The translations under genes were made by a program, and so were the position numbers. This document shows, piece after piece, positions 16,568 to 24,775 of a stretch of DNA of 37,127 bases (position 1 is its first letter; each line of letters starts with the position of its first letter). A model generated the notes under the pieces. The model was given only the letters and a program-made list of their open reading frames with translations. It did no database searches and had not been told where the DNA came from. The DNA comes from Chloroflexota bacterium (GTDB lineage Bacteria > Chloroflexota > Dehalococcoidia > Lucifugimonadales > UBA3495). Location: NCBI GenBank assembly GCA_028874075.1, contig JAPPLU010000087.1, positions 70,738-107,864 on the forward strand, read 5' to 3'.

Positions 16568-16602
16568 GTGGCCCATCCAAATCTGCTTAAGGGTGGAGGA
16601 TC

Positions 16603-17760
16603 ATGGACGTTACACCTTTTCGGATAGACATTCCCGATTCCGTTCTGGAGGACCTGCGGGACCGACTGGCCCGCACCCGCTGGCCGGACGAAATACCGGG
16701 GTCGGACTGGACCTACGGTTCCAATATGGCGTACGTCAAGGAACTGGTGGAGTACTGGCGCACGGAGTTTGACTGGCGGAAGCAGGAGGAATACCTCAAC
16801 TCTTTTGAACACTTCCGCACCACGGTGGACGACCTTGGCATCCACTTCATCCATGCGAAGGGCAAGGGGCCAAACCCGCTGCCGCTGGTGATTACCCACG
16901 GCTGGCCCAGCACCTTCTTTGAAATGCTGAAGGTCATACCCCGTCTGACCGATCCAGCAGCTTACGGCGGAGACGCGGCCGACTCCTTTGACGTGGTGGT
17001 CCCGTCCATGCCAGGGTACGGCTTCTCGGACGCCGCGCAGGTCGGTGGGATGAGTTCGACGCGAGTAGCCGACTACTGGGCCAAGCTGATGACGGAGAAC
17101 CTCGGTTACAACAGGTTCGTGGCCCAGGGCGGTGACTGGGGGGCCAGCGTGACCGCTCGCCTGGGATTTGGCTACCCGCAACAGGTGGCCGGAATTCACG
17201 TTACGGCCGTCTCCAGCGCTGCGATGACGCCGGACCTGGGGGAAGGAACGCGTCCCTTGTCAGATCGGGAGGCGGCGCTGATTGAAGAGCGGGCCCAATG
17301 GCGGGAGGCGGAGGGGGGATACTCCCACATCCAAGGCACCAAGCCGCAAACCTTGTCCTACGGCCTGAACGACTCGCCCACGGGCCTGGCGGCGTGGATA
17401 GTTGAAAAGTTCCGCACCTGGAGTGATTGCGGCGGAGACGTGGAGTCCAGGTTTACCAAGGAGGAACTGCTGACCAACATTACCCTGTACTGGGTGACCA
17501 ATTCCATTGGTTCCTCGGTGCGGCTGTACTATGAGTCCCAGCACAACCCCTGGGTGTTTGGACCAGGTGAGCGGATTACGGCGCCCACAGCCGTGGCCCT
17601 GTTTCCGGTGGACCTGAGCCACCCGCCCCGAGAGTGGGCGGAACGCTCCTACAACGTGCAGCGGTGGACAGTGATGCCTCGGGGCGGACATTTTGCGGCG
17701 TTGGAAGAGCCGGACTTGCTGGTGGAGGATATGCGGGAGTTTTTCAGGGGGGTTAGGTAG
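16603..17760 (+). CDS. Epoxide hydrolase (EHN domain, alpha/beta hydrolase fold)
   Basis: Predicted to hydrolyse epoxides to diols through an ester intermediate. The N-terminal EHN domain (about 4-110) with the P-x-x-x-L-x-D-L-R-x-R-L-x-x-T-R-W-P motif is typical of the microsomal/juvenile-hormone epoxide hydrolase branch. The hydrolase core has H-G-W-P (oxyanion loop) at 99-102, nucleophile Asp178 in G-G-D-W-G-A and the catalytic base His363 in R-G-G-H-F-A-A-L-E-E-P. The length of 385 is normal. GGAGGA lies only 2 nt from the ATG, which is closer than usual, but no other start fits the domain. It stands alone between a repeat-rich gap and the DUF4365 cassette. Confidence 0.88.
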   Translation: MDVTPFRIDIPDSVLEDLRDRLARTRWPDEIPGSDWTYGSNMAYVKELVEYWRTEFDWRKQEEYLNSFEHFRTTVDDLGIHFIHAKGKGPNPLPLVITHGWPSTFFEMLKVIPRLTDPAAYGGDAADSFDVVVPSMPGYGFSDAAQVGGMSSTRVADYWAKLMTENLGYNRFVAQGGDWGASVTARLGFGYPQQVAGIHVTAVSSAAMTPDLGEGTRPLSDREAALIEERAQWREAEGGYSHIQGTKPQTLSYGLNDSPTGLAAWIVEKFRTWSDCGGDVESRFTKEELLTNITLYWVTNSIGSSVRLYYESQHNPWVFGPGERITAPTAVALFPVDLSHPPREWAERSYNVQRWTVMPRGGHFAALEEPDLLVEDMREFFRGVR

Positions 17761-18019
17761 GGGGGAGCCTCGGTATGCATCATGGTTCCGGCCGGGATGT
17801 CGGCGGGGCCGGGCAACGCAGGTCTATTGGGTCACGACGATATTAGTCTGAAGCCGATTAGCGATGACATTTCCTAGTTTACAGGTTTGCGGCTGTACTG
17901 AGATGATTATGCTTAAGGCGCAAATGACGTTCTTCCGCATTGGGCGTGCTAGAATCTGGACCGTAACCACCACCTAACCGGTGCAGAACAAACAGGAAAC
18001 AAGGCAAAGCTTTAACGGA

Positions 18020-18505
18020 ATGACTCCCAACTTGCAGATGGAACAGTATTCTCTCACTTATGTGCGAGCGGTGGCCAACGGCGCCGGTCTCCAGGTCACC
18101 AGGCCTGAACCAGATGTTGACAGCGTGGATGGAGTAATCTCATCCACTACAGGTAAGAGGCCCAGGATAGACTTTCAAGCCAAAGCTACGACTCTAGGAA
18201 TGCCGCGTGATGGAAACGTGCATTTCCCATTGTCGATCAAGAATTATAATGACCTTCGGGCCGAAACCATTTCGCCCAGGATACTCGTGGTCTTATTGAT
18301 GCCTAAAGATATTGACGATTGGATGACCCAGTCTGAAGAAGAGCTTTGTCTGCGTTACTGTGCCTATTGGCTTTGTTTGGAGGGTTATCCCGACACAACA
18401 AACTCAACCTCAGTTACGGTTGAAGTGCCTACTGCCAACATCCTCAATGTTGACCAATTGACCAGCATGATGGGGAAAGTTGAAAGAGGTGAATCGCTAT
18501 GTTAG
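18020..18505 (+). CDS. DUF4365-domain protein, predicted nuclease-like
   Basis: The 161-residue protein matches the DUF4365 pattern: E-Q-Y-S-L-x-Y-V-R-A near the N-terminus, D-V-D-S-V-D-G-V-I, I-D-F-Q-A-K, F-P-L-S-I-K-N-Y-N-D-L-R and a P-R-I-L-V-V-L-L-M-P strand. The spacing of E, D and Q-x-K resembles a PD-(D/E)XK nuclease core, so a nucleic-acid-cleaving role is plausible but inferred. The frame is open back to a GTG at 17981 (174 residues); neither start has a clear Shine-Dalgarno site, and I prefer the ATG next to the conserved part. It overlaps the next gene by 7 nt. Codon use is less GC-rich than in the neighbours, which suggests acquisition as a cassette. Confidence 0.7.
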   Translation: MTPNLQMEQYSLTYVRAVANGAGLQVTRPEPDVDSVDGVISSTTGKRPRIDFQAKATTLGMPRDGNVHFPLSIKNYNDLRAETISPRILVVLLMPKDIDDWMTQSEEELCLRYCAYWLCLEGYPDTTNSTSVTVEVPTANILNVDQLTSMMGKVERGESLC

Positions 18506-19620
18506 CCCAAATTCGCGACCGAAAGGCTCTCGAGAGACTTCCCATAGTGAATCTGCGCTCATATTTGAACTCCCATGGATGGACTAACGCAGGGCCCTGG
18601 GGGGAGCGGCCAGCCACTATTTACAGTAAGGATTCCGGGGGCACTATATGGGAAGTCCTTGTTCCCACCAGAGATACCGTTGCTGATTATGCTGAGAGCA
18701 TGGCCGAGTCTATCAGTGTCCTCGCAGAATACGAGGAACGATCTCAGCTTGACGTATTTCAGGACTTGTCGGCATCGGGCGCCGATGTGATACGGTTGAG
18801 TTCGTCAAACGGCTTAGGCAGAGAGCCTCTGTCTCTAAGACAAAGCGCCACGTTATTGAATGATGCCTTCGATTTGTTAGCTGCTGCGGCACGGGCAGCT
18901 GAACGGCCTCAAGCCACGTATCGGGGGAAAATGAGCTCCGACGTAGCTGATTACCTGGACCAAGTACACCCACTTCCAGGATACGAGGGAGGGTTTGGGT
19001 TAACTCTTCACTCACCGGTGCCGGCTGGCTTCGGCCAGCAAGATTTCGGGGACGATTACGCTGCCCCATTTTCCCGACTAACAACAATCAAACTCGCTCA
19101 GGCGCTCGAATTCTCACGGAATGCCATAAGTAAAGCAGTTACCGAAGGCTCCATAGAGCCCTTTAGACAAGCCGTAGACTTCGGAGTCAGCGCGAATCTC
19201 TGCAACTCTATCGCGGAATTGGCCAAGCAGGCTCATGGTATTAATATCGAGCTAGCTTGGGCAGAAGTTCGGCCAGCTAACGTTCCTGACTCTCATTTTC
19301 AATTTTCTTCATCCTCCGCCGATACTTTGCAGGAAGTCGCGAAATCCTTTCGTTTCCTTGAACCGTCTTATGATGAGCAAGTCATAGCACAGGTTGTAAG
19401 GCTGGAACGAGATGTAGAAGAGTTCGACGGTAAGGCAGTAATTGTTTCGGTCAGAGACGGTCGTCCGGCTAGAATGAACGTTGAGTTTCAACAATCAGCG
19501 TACGATGTTGTAATAAATGCCTTCAGACACCACGCTTCAATTTCTCTGGATGGCGACGTACATCCTGTTGGCAGGAATCTGGAGTTACGTAACCCTAGAA
19601 ACCTTATTATCGTTCCTTAG
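18499..19620 (+). CDS. Hypothetical protein paired with DUF4365 gene
   Basis: I do not recognise a named family. The 373-residue protein is soluble, without signal peptide or membrane helices. The first ~80 residues (L-R-S-Y-L-N-S-H-G-W-x-x-x-G-P-W, then a strand pair ending in I-W-E-V-L-V-P and a helix D-Y-A-E-S-M-A-E-S-I-S-V-L-A-E-Y-E-x-R-S) look like a small independent domain. A Ser-rich segment at about 272-276 separates a C-terminal part that ends in strands with V-S-V-R-D-G-R-P-A-R-M-N-V. The start overlaps the DUF4365 stop and has GAGG 9-10 nt upstream, so the two are co-translated and probably act together. Base composition is lower in GC than in flanking genes. Confidence 0.75.
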   Translation: MLAQIRDRKALERLPIVNLRSYLNSHGWTNAGPWGERPATIYSKDSGGTIWEVLVPTRDTVADYAESMAESISVLAEYEERSQLDVFQDLSASGADVIRLSSSNGLGREPLSLRQSATLLNDAFDLLAAAARAAERPQATYRGKMSSDVADYLDQVHPLPGYEGGFGLTLHSPVPAGFGQQDFGDDYAAPFSRLTTIKLAQALEFSRNAISKAVTEGSIEPFRQAVDFGVSANLCNSIAELAKQAHGINIELAWAEVRPANVPDSHFQFSSSSADTLQEVAKSFRFLEPSYDEQVIAQVVRLERDVEEFDGKAVIVSVRDGRPARMNVEFQQSAYDVVINAFRHHASISLDGDVHPVGRNLELRNPRNLIIVP

Positions 19621-19746
19621 CCCCCCAACCCGCACTACCCAAATACGCGTTTACCACATGACTCGGACAGATCAAGCATAAGTTTCACACTGGCCAGTGT
19701 TCATCATTTAGCACACGTCCGCCAATAGACTTCCCGAACGGTGGTA

Positions 19747-20994
19747 CTAGCCCTGAGCATTTCTGACCCTTTCCCAGGCTTCGCCCCAGTTTTCGTTGAC
19801 CAGGTATGGGAGGCGGCGCCAGTCCAGGGCGAGAATCAGGCCTGCCAGGGCGAAGTAGGCAATGGCGAACCAGAAGCGCGGTTCCCGGCCAGGGAAGAAG
19901 AGGTGGGCGATGAAAAGAGCCAGCAGGACCGCACCTCCCTTCCAGTCGGCACGGCGCCGGGCAAGGAGGGCAAGGCCGAAGACGGCCACCGCCGTAGTCA
20001 GCAGGAACTCGTCGGCCTGACGCAGGTTTAGCGGGAACGAAAGGACTTCTCCCGCGGATATGCTGAAGATGACCACCATGCTGCCGATGAGCAGGGTGAG
20101 CTTGCTGACCTCCGATGAAATCAGGATGGCAAGACCAACGGCCGGCCTGCTGCGCAGGGAAAAGAGCACCGCCACCAGGACCTCGGGAGTTTCCGAGGCC
20201 AACGGCGCTATCCACTGGATAAGGACGAAGTCGTCAATGCCCAAGTCCCGACCGGTTGCGACCAGGCTCTCCACGAAGGGGTCGGCGGCCACCAGGATAA
20301 CCGCAGTGGCGTAGGCCAGCAACAGCAGTACTGCCGTCCGGCGGCGGGCCACCGGCAAGGAACCCAGCCAGGCAGACACTCCCACCAGTTCCTGGGTTTC
20401 CCCTTCTTCCCGGGTGATTTTCCACAGATATACCGCATAGACGCCGATAAGAAGCGCTGCCAGCAGAACGTGAATTTCTCCCAGCGCGAATATGGCCAGG
20501 GTCAGGACGGTGGCCAGGGCCATGAAAGGTAGTTCGGGTTCCAGCGCTCCCCTCAGGTCCAGCGGCTTCCGCGCCCTGAGCCAGTAGATGAGAATGACCG
20601 CGGCCCAGCCGAAACCGATGAGCAGCCGGATGGCGCCGGTTACATTGGCGGCCACCCGGTCGGTCTCCTCGGTGGCCACCCTGGCAACGTGGTCAAAGGA
20701 AGCTCCGGCGTCCCAGGCCAGGACCGCCTCGATAACGTATTCGGGCAGGACGGTGAGGAGGGCCAGGATGGCGATGGCCAGGGAGGCGGAGATGTCCAGT
20801 TCCGCCACCTCCGCGGCCCACGAAAGGAGAAAGGCCCCGGCGAGGATGCCAACACCGAATACGGCAGCCGATACCAAGGGATGGGAGTCGATGTGGTAGG
20901 TGAACAGGACAATGCTGGGAACCCCCAGCAGAACCACGAAGGCCAGCGTCAGGAGGTTGCGGTGATGAGCGGGTGATTGCTGCAAGTTACTCAC
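19747..20994 (-). CDS. Sodium/calcium exchanger-family membrane protein
   Basis: A polytopic membrane protein of 415 residues with about ten hydrophobic helices in two related halves. Each half contains an alpha-repeat: one with L-L-T-V-L-P-E-Y-V-I-E-A (about 79-90) followed by N-V-T-G-A-I-R-L-L-I-G, the other with I-A-P-L-A-S-E-T-P-E-V-L-V-A followed by I-L-I-S-S-E-V-S-K-L-T-L-L-I-G-S. The paired acidic residues in P-E and S-E-T-P-E are the expected ion ligands. Transported cations could be Ca2+, Na+ or H+; the sequence does not decide. The start is GTG without an evident Shine-Dalgarno site, so the N-terminus is uncertain. Confidence 0.85.
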   Translation of the reverse strand: MSNLQQSPAHHRNLLTLAFVVLLGVPSIVLFTYHIDSHPLVSAAVFGVGILAGAFLLSWAAEVAELDISASLAIAILALLTVLPEYVIEAVLAWDAGASFDHVARVATEETDRVAANVTGAIRLLIGFGWAAVILIYWLRARKPLDLRGALEPELPFMALATVLTLAIFALGEIHVLLAALLIGVYAVYLWKITREEGETQELVGVSAWLGSLPVARRRTAVLLLLAYATAVILVAADPFVESLVATGRDLGIDDFVLIQWIAPLASETPEVLVAVLFSLRSRPAVGLAILISSEVSKLTLLIGSMVVIFSISAGEVLSFPLNLRQADEFLLTTAVAVFGLALLARRRADWKGGAVLLALFIAHLFFPGREPRFWFAIAYFALAGLILALDWRRLPYLVNENWGEAWERVRNAQG

Positions 20995-21193
20995 CAGAAC
21001 CGGTTGGCAAAGGTATCGGGGGCGCCGGTGGCATCACTGCGAACACATTTGGGGACAAGGCAGCTATAGTCACGGGCAGCTCGACCGGTCGGTGCGGAGC
21101 GTTAGGAAAGAAGGGAAGACGTTGGAGGCCTGGATCGATTGTGACCCCCGAATCGCTGTGGCCCCCTGAACCCAGAGTTGAAAGGCCGCGCCC

Positions 21194-21889
21194 TTACCCC
21201 ATATCGTCAAGGCATTCCGTGACCGGCTTGGCGAGGCAGGTGAAGATGGGGGTGTCGCGCTCGGTGTAGGGGCGAGCTTCGGAGTTGCGCAGGTCCATAA
21301 CCAAGTCAAGGAATGTACCGGGGTGGTCGGTTTCGAAGCCCAGGACGAATTCCTGGTCGTCGAGGCCGAAGGAGTAGGACGTGCTGATCTTCACGTCGGG
21401 GTACTTGTGGCCGATGACGAAGTGTTCGCTCATCATGCGCTGGCGCTCTTCCTGGGACTGCTGGTACCAGTCGTGGGTCTTGACGAAGGGGTAGACGAAC
21501 AGGTACTTGCGGCCGACGATGCGCATGGTGGCGGTGGTTCCCTCTTGACCCTCGTGGCGGTGGTCATCCACGTAGGGGGAGCGGCGGGTCATGGCCAGGT
21601 AGGAGTGGGGGGTGCGCAGGTAGGCGGCCAGTTGGGTGCGGTTAAGCTGGGCCATGAGTTCGTCAATGGCCTCCAGGGAGCGGCTGACCTTCCACAGCAT
21701 GAAGTCCACGTCGCCCCGGGTGCCCACCAGGCTGTAGCTGGACATATCGATGCGGTCGGAGAACTCGGCCAGGGTGGCGGCGAATTCTTCTTTGCTGCGC
21801 TGTTTTTCGTCCCGGGGCAGTTGCCGCCACTCCGGGGCTACCTTGTAGAAGGAGTATTTTACGAAGTCGCGGGCTTCTTCCTGGGTCAT
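21194..21889 (-). CDS. hemQ: Coproheme decarboxylase / chlorite dismutase-family protein (HemQ-like)
   Basis: HemQ converts coproheme to protoheme in the coproporphyrin-dependent heme pathway. The 231-residue protein has the chlorite-dismutase fold pattern: V-G-T-R-G-D-V-D-F-M-L-W early, Y-L-F-V-Y-P-F-V-K-T-H-D-W-Y with a candidate catalytic Tyr133, M-M-S-E-H with candidate proximal His156, and the T-S-Y-S-F-G-L-D-D-Q-E-F-V-L-G-F-E-T-D strand. The absence of the chlorite-specific distal arginine cannot be judged without an alignment, but HemQ is the common function. The start is set at the ATG preceded by AGGAGGC (8 nt). The frame extends upstream to 21958 only through a palindromic repeat. 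Confidence 0.85.
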   Translation of the reverse strand: MTQEEARDFVKYSFYKVAPEWRQLPRDEKQRSKEEFAATLAEFSDRIDMSSYSLVGTRGDVDFMLWKVSRSLEAIDELMAQLNRTQLAAYLRTPHSYLAMTRRSPYVDDHRHEGQEGTTATMRIVGRKYLFVYPFVKTHDWYQQSQEERQRMMSEHFVIGHKYPDVKISTSYSFGLDDQEFVLGFETDHPGTFLDLVMDLRNSEARPYTERDTPIFTCLAKPVTECLDDMG

Positions 21890-21955
21890 TTGGTACGCCT
21901 CCTGCCTGGCCGCTTTGTTTTGCCCATTGATGATAGCAATACGAGCACCCTGATT

Positions 21956-22035
21956 CAAACATGGGTGGGCAGGAGATACAGGATGGTGTTGGCGGGCACA
22001 GGCCGTATCTTGTCCCCCCTATGTATCCATGTTTG
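21956..22035. repeat. Palindromic intergenic repeat, family A (copy 2)
   Basis: It is bounded by perfect 9-bp inverted ends, CAAACATGG and CCATGTTTG, with further imperfect pairing inwards (GCAGGAGATACAGGAT against ATCTTGTCCCCCCTATG). It lies between the divergent hemQ and NHL-repeat genes. Confidence 0.65.
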
Positions 22036-22130
22036 ATTTAACGGGGAAGGTGTTACAATGCCCCTTGTCCGCCCATAGGGTCCGCCCATAGGCGGCGCTA
22101 CCGAAAATCTGCCGAAGTGAGGTTATTGCT

Positions 22131-23075
22131 ATGGTGGAACTGGGTTCGGGCGATTATATCTACGAAGTTGCCGAGGGCTGGGGTCAACTGCCCGACGGCT
22201 GGTCTTTCAAGGAAGTGGCGGCGGTGGGCGTGGACGCCAACGACAACGTCTATGCCTTTAACCGGGGCGAGCACCCGATGATCGTCTTTGACAAGGACGG
22301 GAACTTCCTGAGGTCCTGGGGCGAGGGCGTTTACCCGCGGGCTCACGGCATAACCATGGCTCCCGACGATACCATGTTCCTGAGCGACGATGGCGACCAT
22401 ACTGTCCGCAAGTGCAAGCTGGACGGCACGGTGCTGTTCACGCTGGGGGTGAGCGGGCAGCCGGCGCCCTTCATGAGCGGCGACCCGTTTAACCGCTGTA
22501 CTCACGTGGCCATCGACCCGCGCAACGGTGACTTTTACATTTCCGACGGGTACGGAAACGCCAGGGTGCACAAGTATTCGCCGGACGGCACCCACCTGTT
22601 TTCCTGAGGCTCGTCGGGCACCGACCCCGGGTGCTTCAACATTGCCCACAACGTCTGCACCGACAAGGACGGATGGGTATTCGTGGCCGACCGGGAGAAC
22701 CACCGGGTGCAGGTGTTCGATTCCAACGGCAAGTTTGAGACCCAATGGGTGAACATGGCCCGTCCCTGCGGCCTGTACATCGACCAGGACGCGGAACGCA
22801 CCTACATCGGCGAACTTGGCGTGCCCATCGGCCCCAACTTCGAGGCCACCGACCTGGGGCCGCGGGTGTCCATATACGACACCAAGGGCAACGTGCTGGC
22901 ACGGCTGGGCAGGGAGACGGAGGGCGAAACGCCTGGCCGGTTCATAGCTCCCCACGGCATTTGCATCGATTCCAGGGGAGACATCTACGTAGGCGAGGTG
23001 TCGTGGACTCACACCCGCAGCTATGCCAACAAGACGGACAACCCCCGCACGCTGCAAAAGCTGGTGAAGAAGTAG
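22131..23075 (+). pseudogene. NHL-repeat protein (amidating-lyase-like propeller) interrupted by an in-frame TGA
   Basis: A beta-propeller of NHL repeats like those in peptidyl-alpha-hydroxyglycine amidating lyase-type proteins. Repeats such as V-D-A-N-D-N-V-Y-A-F-N-R, F-D-K-D-G-N-F-L-R-S-W-G, F-Y-I-S-D-G-Y-G-N-A-R-V-H-K-Y and V-F-V-A-D-R-E-N-H-R-V-Q-V-F cover the full 314 codons. Codon 159 (22605-22607) is TGA, inside H-L-F-S-*-G-S-S-G-T-D-P-G-C-F-N where repeats of this family normally have Trp (compare L-R-S-W-G earlier in the protein). The frame is open on both sides, so a recent TGG-to-TGA change or a sequencing error is the simplest reading. Start ATG follows GAGG. The HAD gene begins 4 nt after the stop. 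Confidence 0.75.
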
Positions 23076-23079
23076 CCCA

Positions 23080-23955
23080 ATGTCCCAGGACGTCATTGCC
23101 ATCATCTGCGACTGCGACGGCACTTTGTGTCCGGACACATCGGACCGGCTGGTACGGGAACTGGGCATAGACTCGGAGCTCTTCTGGAAGGGCCGAGTGA
23201 ACCCCCTGGTAGAAGATGGGTGGGATCCCCCGCTGGCTTACCTGCAGCGGCTGCTGGTGGAGGCGGGGGAGTCTGACAATGGCCCCCTGACCCTGGAGAA
23301 GCTGAATTCCGTGGGCGCCGGAGTGGAGTTCTATCCCGGCGCCCTGGACTTTGTGCCACGCCTGAGGTCGCTGCTGGCGGCCAACGCCGAATATGCGGAA
23401 GCCAACGTTACTATTGAATGGTTCATCGTCAGCAGCGGCATTGAGGCCGTGCTGATGGCGACGCCGCTGGCAACGGCCGCCAATGAGGTCTTTGGCTGCG
23501 CCTACGCCTATGACGAGAAGGGGCGGGCGGTGGCGGTGAAGCGGGCCGTGACATTCACGGAGAAGACCAAGTTCATCTACTCCATAAACAAGGGAATCTC
23601 GGGGGCCGAACTCCGGCACAATCCGTACCGAGTTAACGATGCCATGGACGGGGCCGACCGGCGCGTTCCCTTCCGGAACATGATCTACGTGGGAGACGGG
23701 CCCAGCGACATCCCCTGCTTCTCGATGATCCGGTACCTGGGCGGTAAGGCCGTCGGCGTTACCCCACCTGACGACTCGGACTTCCGCCGTCCCTATGAAC
23801 TGGCAGAAGGACAGCGCCTGACAGTAGGCCCGTACACAGCCAATTACGAAGAAGGGTCTGACCTGTACCGGATGATGGCGAGGCTGGTGACCGGTATTGC
23901 CGACTCCATCCTGGAAGAAAGGGAGCACAGCCTGAGGCGCGGGCCCAGCCACTAG
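23080..23955 (+). CDS. HAD-superfamily phosphatase (phosphoserine-phosphatase-like)
   Basis: A cytosolic phosphatase of 291 residues. HAD motif I is D-C-D-G-T-L with nucleophile Asp11 and acid/base Asp13. Motif II is the serine of I-V-S-S-G at about 126, motif III is a lysine near K-R-A-V-T-F-T-E-K-T-K, and motif IV is G-D-G-P-S-D-I-P-C-F. A long cap segment lies between motifs I and II. The substrate is not predictable. The gene starts 4 nt after the NHL-repeat frame and is followed by comB after 35 nt, so the three are probably one operon. Its Shine-Dalgarno site is weak (GAAG), in keeping with translational coupling. Confidence 0.85.
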   Translation: MSQDVIAIICDCDGTLCPDTSDRLVRELGIDSELFWKGRVNPLVEDGWDPPLAYLQRLLVEAGESDNGPLTLEKLNSVGAGVEFYPGALDFVPRLRSLLAANAEYAEANVTIEWFIVSSGIEAVLMATPLATAANEVFGCAYAYDEKGRAVAVKRAVTFTEKTKFIYSINKGISGAELRHNPYRVNDAMDGADRRVPFRNMIYVGDGPSDIPCFSMIRYLGGKAVGVTPPDDSDFRRPYELAEGQRLTVGPYTANYEEGSDLYRMMARLVTGIADSILEEREHSLRRGPSH

Positions 23956-23990
23956 CATGAGCGGTTGTCGCTCAAGAGAGGGAAACTTCT

Positions 23991-24689
23991 ATGGAAATAC
24001 GATTGGGAAGTTTGGTGCGGGACGCCAGGGAAGCCGCAGGAACGGTTATTGTCATTGACGTTTTCCGGGCCTTTACCACGGCCGCCATTGCCTTTGATAA
24101 CGGGGCCACGGATATTACCCTGGTGGCGGACGCCGACGATGCCCTGACCCTGCACCGCAGCGGTGTTGGTGATGTGCTAATGGGCGAAGTGGGCGGGAAG
24201 CGGCCGGAGGGGTTCCACTATGGCAACTCGCCCTACGAGATTTCGGGCGTGGACCTGACGGGCAAGTCTCTGGTCCAGTCCACCCGCGCTGGAACGGTGG
24301 GAGTGGCTGCCGCCTTTGACTCCCCGGAGGCGGACACCATCTACCTCGGCTCCTTCGCAGTCGCTGAGGCCACAGTAAAGGCCGTGCTTGCGGACGCGCC
24401 GGACCTGGTTACGATCCTGGCCATGGGCGACCAGGGAGTGGTGCGGGCGGACGAGGACGAGCAGTGCGGCATCTACCTGCGCAACCTACTGGAGGGGCGC
24501 ACACCCGATCCTGAGGCAGTGCGAAGCCTGATCATGACGGGCGGGGCCACCCAGAAGTTCTTCGACGACAGCCAGCCCCAGTTCCATCCGCAGGACGTGG
24601 AACTGGCCCTGCAGTTCAGCAAGTACGACTTTGCCATGAAGGTGAGCCGCGAGAGCGGCCGTCCGGTGGCCCGGGTTCACCGACCTTAG
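23991..24689 (+). CDS. comB: 2-phosphosulfolactate phosphatase (ComB family)
   Basis: ComB removes phosphate from 2-phosphosulfolactate to give sulfolactate, a step known from coenzyme M biosynthesis and also found in bacteria that make sulfolactate. The 232 residues show the family blocks: V-I-D-V-F-R-A-F-T-T-A at 21-31, G-E-V-G-G-K-R-P-E-G-F-H-Y-G-N-S-P at about 65-81, and the phosphate-binding S-T-R-A-G-T-V-G around 97-104. GAGAGGG lies about 8 nt upstream of the ATG. No other coenzyme M genes are in the window, so the use of the product is unknown. The gene is last in the NHL-HAD-comB group and is followed by a family A repeat. Confidence 0.88.
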   Translation: MEIRLGSLVRDAREAAGTVIVIDVFRAFTTAAIAFDNGATDITLVADADDALTLHRSGVGDVLMGEVGGKRPEGFHYGNSPYEISGVDLTGKSLVQSTRAGTVGVAAAFDSPEADTIYLGSFAVAEATVKAVLADAPDLVTILAMGDQGVVRADEDEQCGIYLRNLLEGRTPDPEAVRSLIMTGGATQKFFDDSQPQFHPQDVELALQFSKYDFAMKVSRESGRPVARVHRP

Positions 24690-24696
24690 GAAAATC

Positions 24697-24761
24697 CAAA
24701 CATGGATGGACAGGACTTACAGGATTCGGTTGGCTTGTCCTGAGAATTCCGTGCATCCATG
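24697..24761. repeat. Palindromic intergenic repeat, family A (copy 3)
   Basis: CATGGATGGACAGGACTTAC on the left pairs imperfectly with the right arm ending in GCATCCATG. It lies between the convergent comB and glycine-oxidase-like genes and may also help end transcription. Confidence 0.6.
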
Positions 24762-24775
24762 CCCGAAACTCTGGT

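Larger units (their letters stand above)
15750..16602. other. Repeat-rich intergenic region without a gene
   Basis: No ORF here resembles a protein family. The region holds two diverged copies of a ~90-bp unit (15831-15920 and 16233-16330), an inverted 12-nt copy of the unit's start (16363-16374), several GGGCCGTT motifs between 15970 and 16090, and complementary CTTCCATGG/CCATGGAAG arms near 16140 and 16190. It looks like accumulated small non-autonomous elements. Confidence 0.5.

Noticed and set aside
22605..22634. NHL-repeat TGA as a second selenocysteine codon with a SECIS-like hairpin
   Set aside because: The stem is only 5 bp, the position is Trp in the repeat family and not Cys, and no redox motif surrounds it. 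A nonsense change is simpler. Kept only as a point to check.
22098..23168. 356-codon minus-strand ORF opposite the NHL-repeat gene
   Set aside because: It is a GC-driven mirror frame of a clear coding strand, with no motifs or ribosome-binding site.
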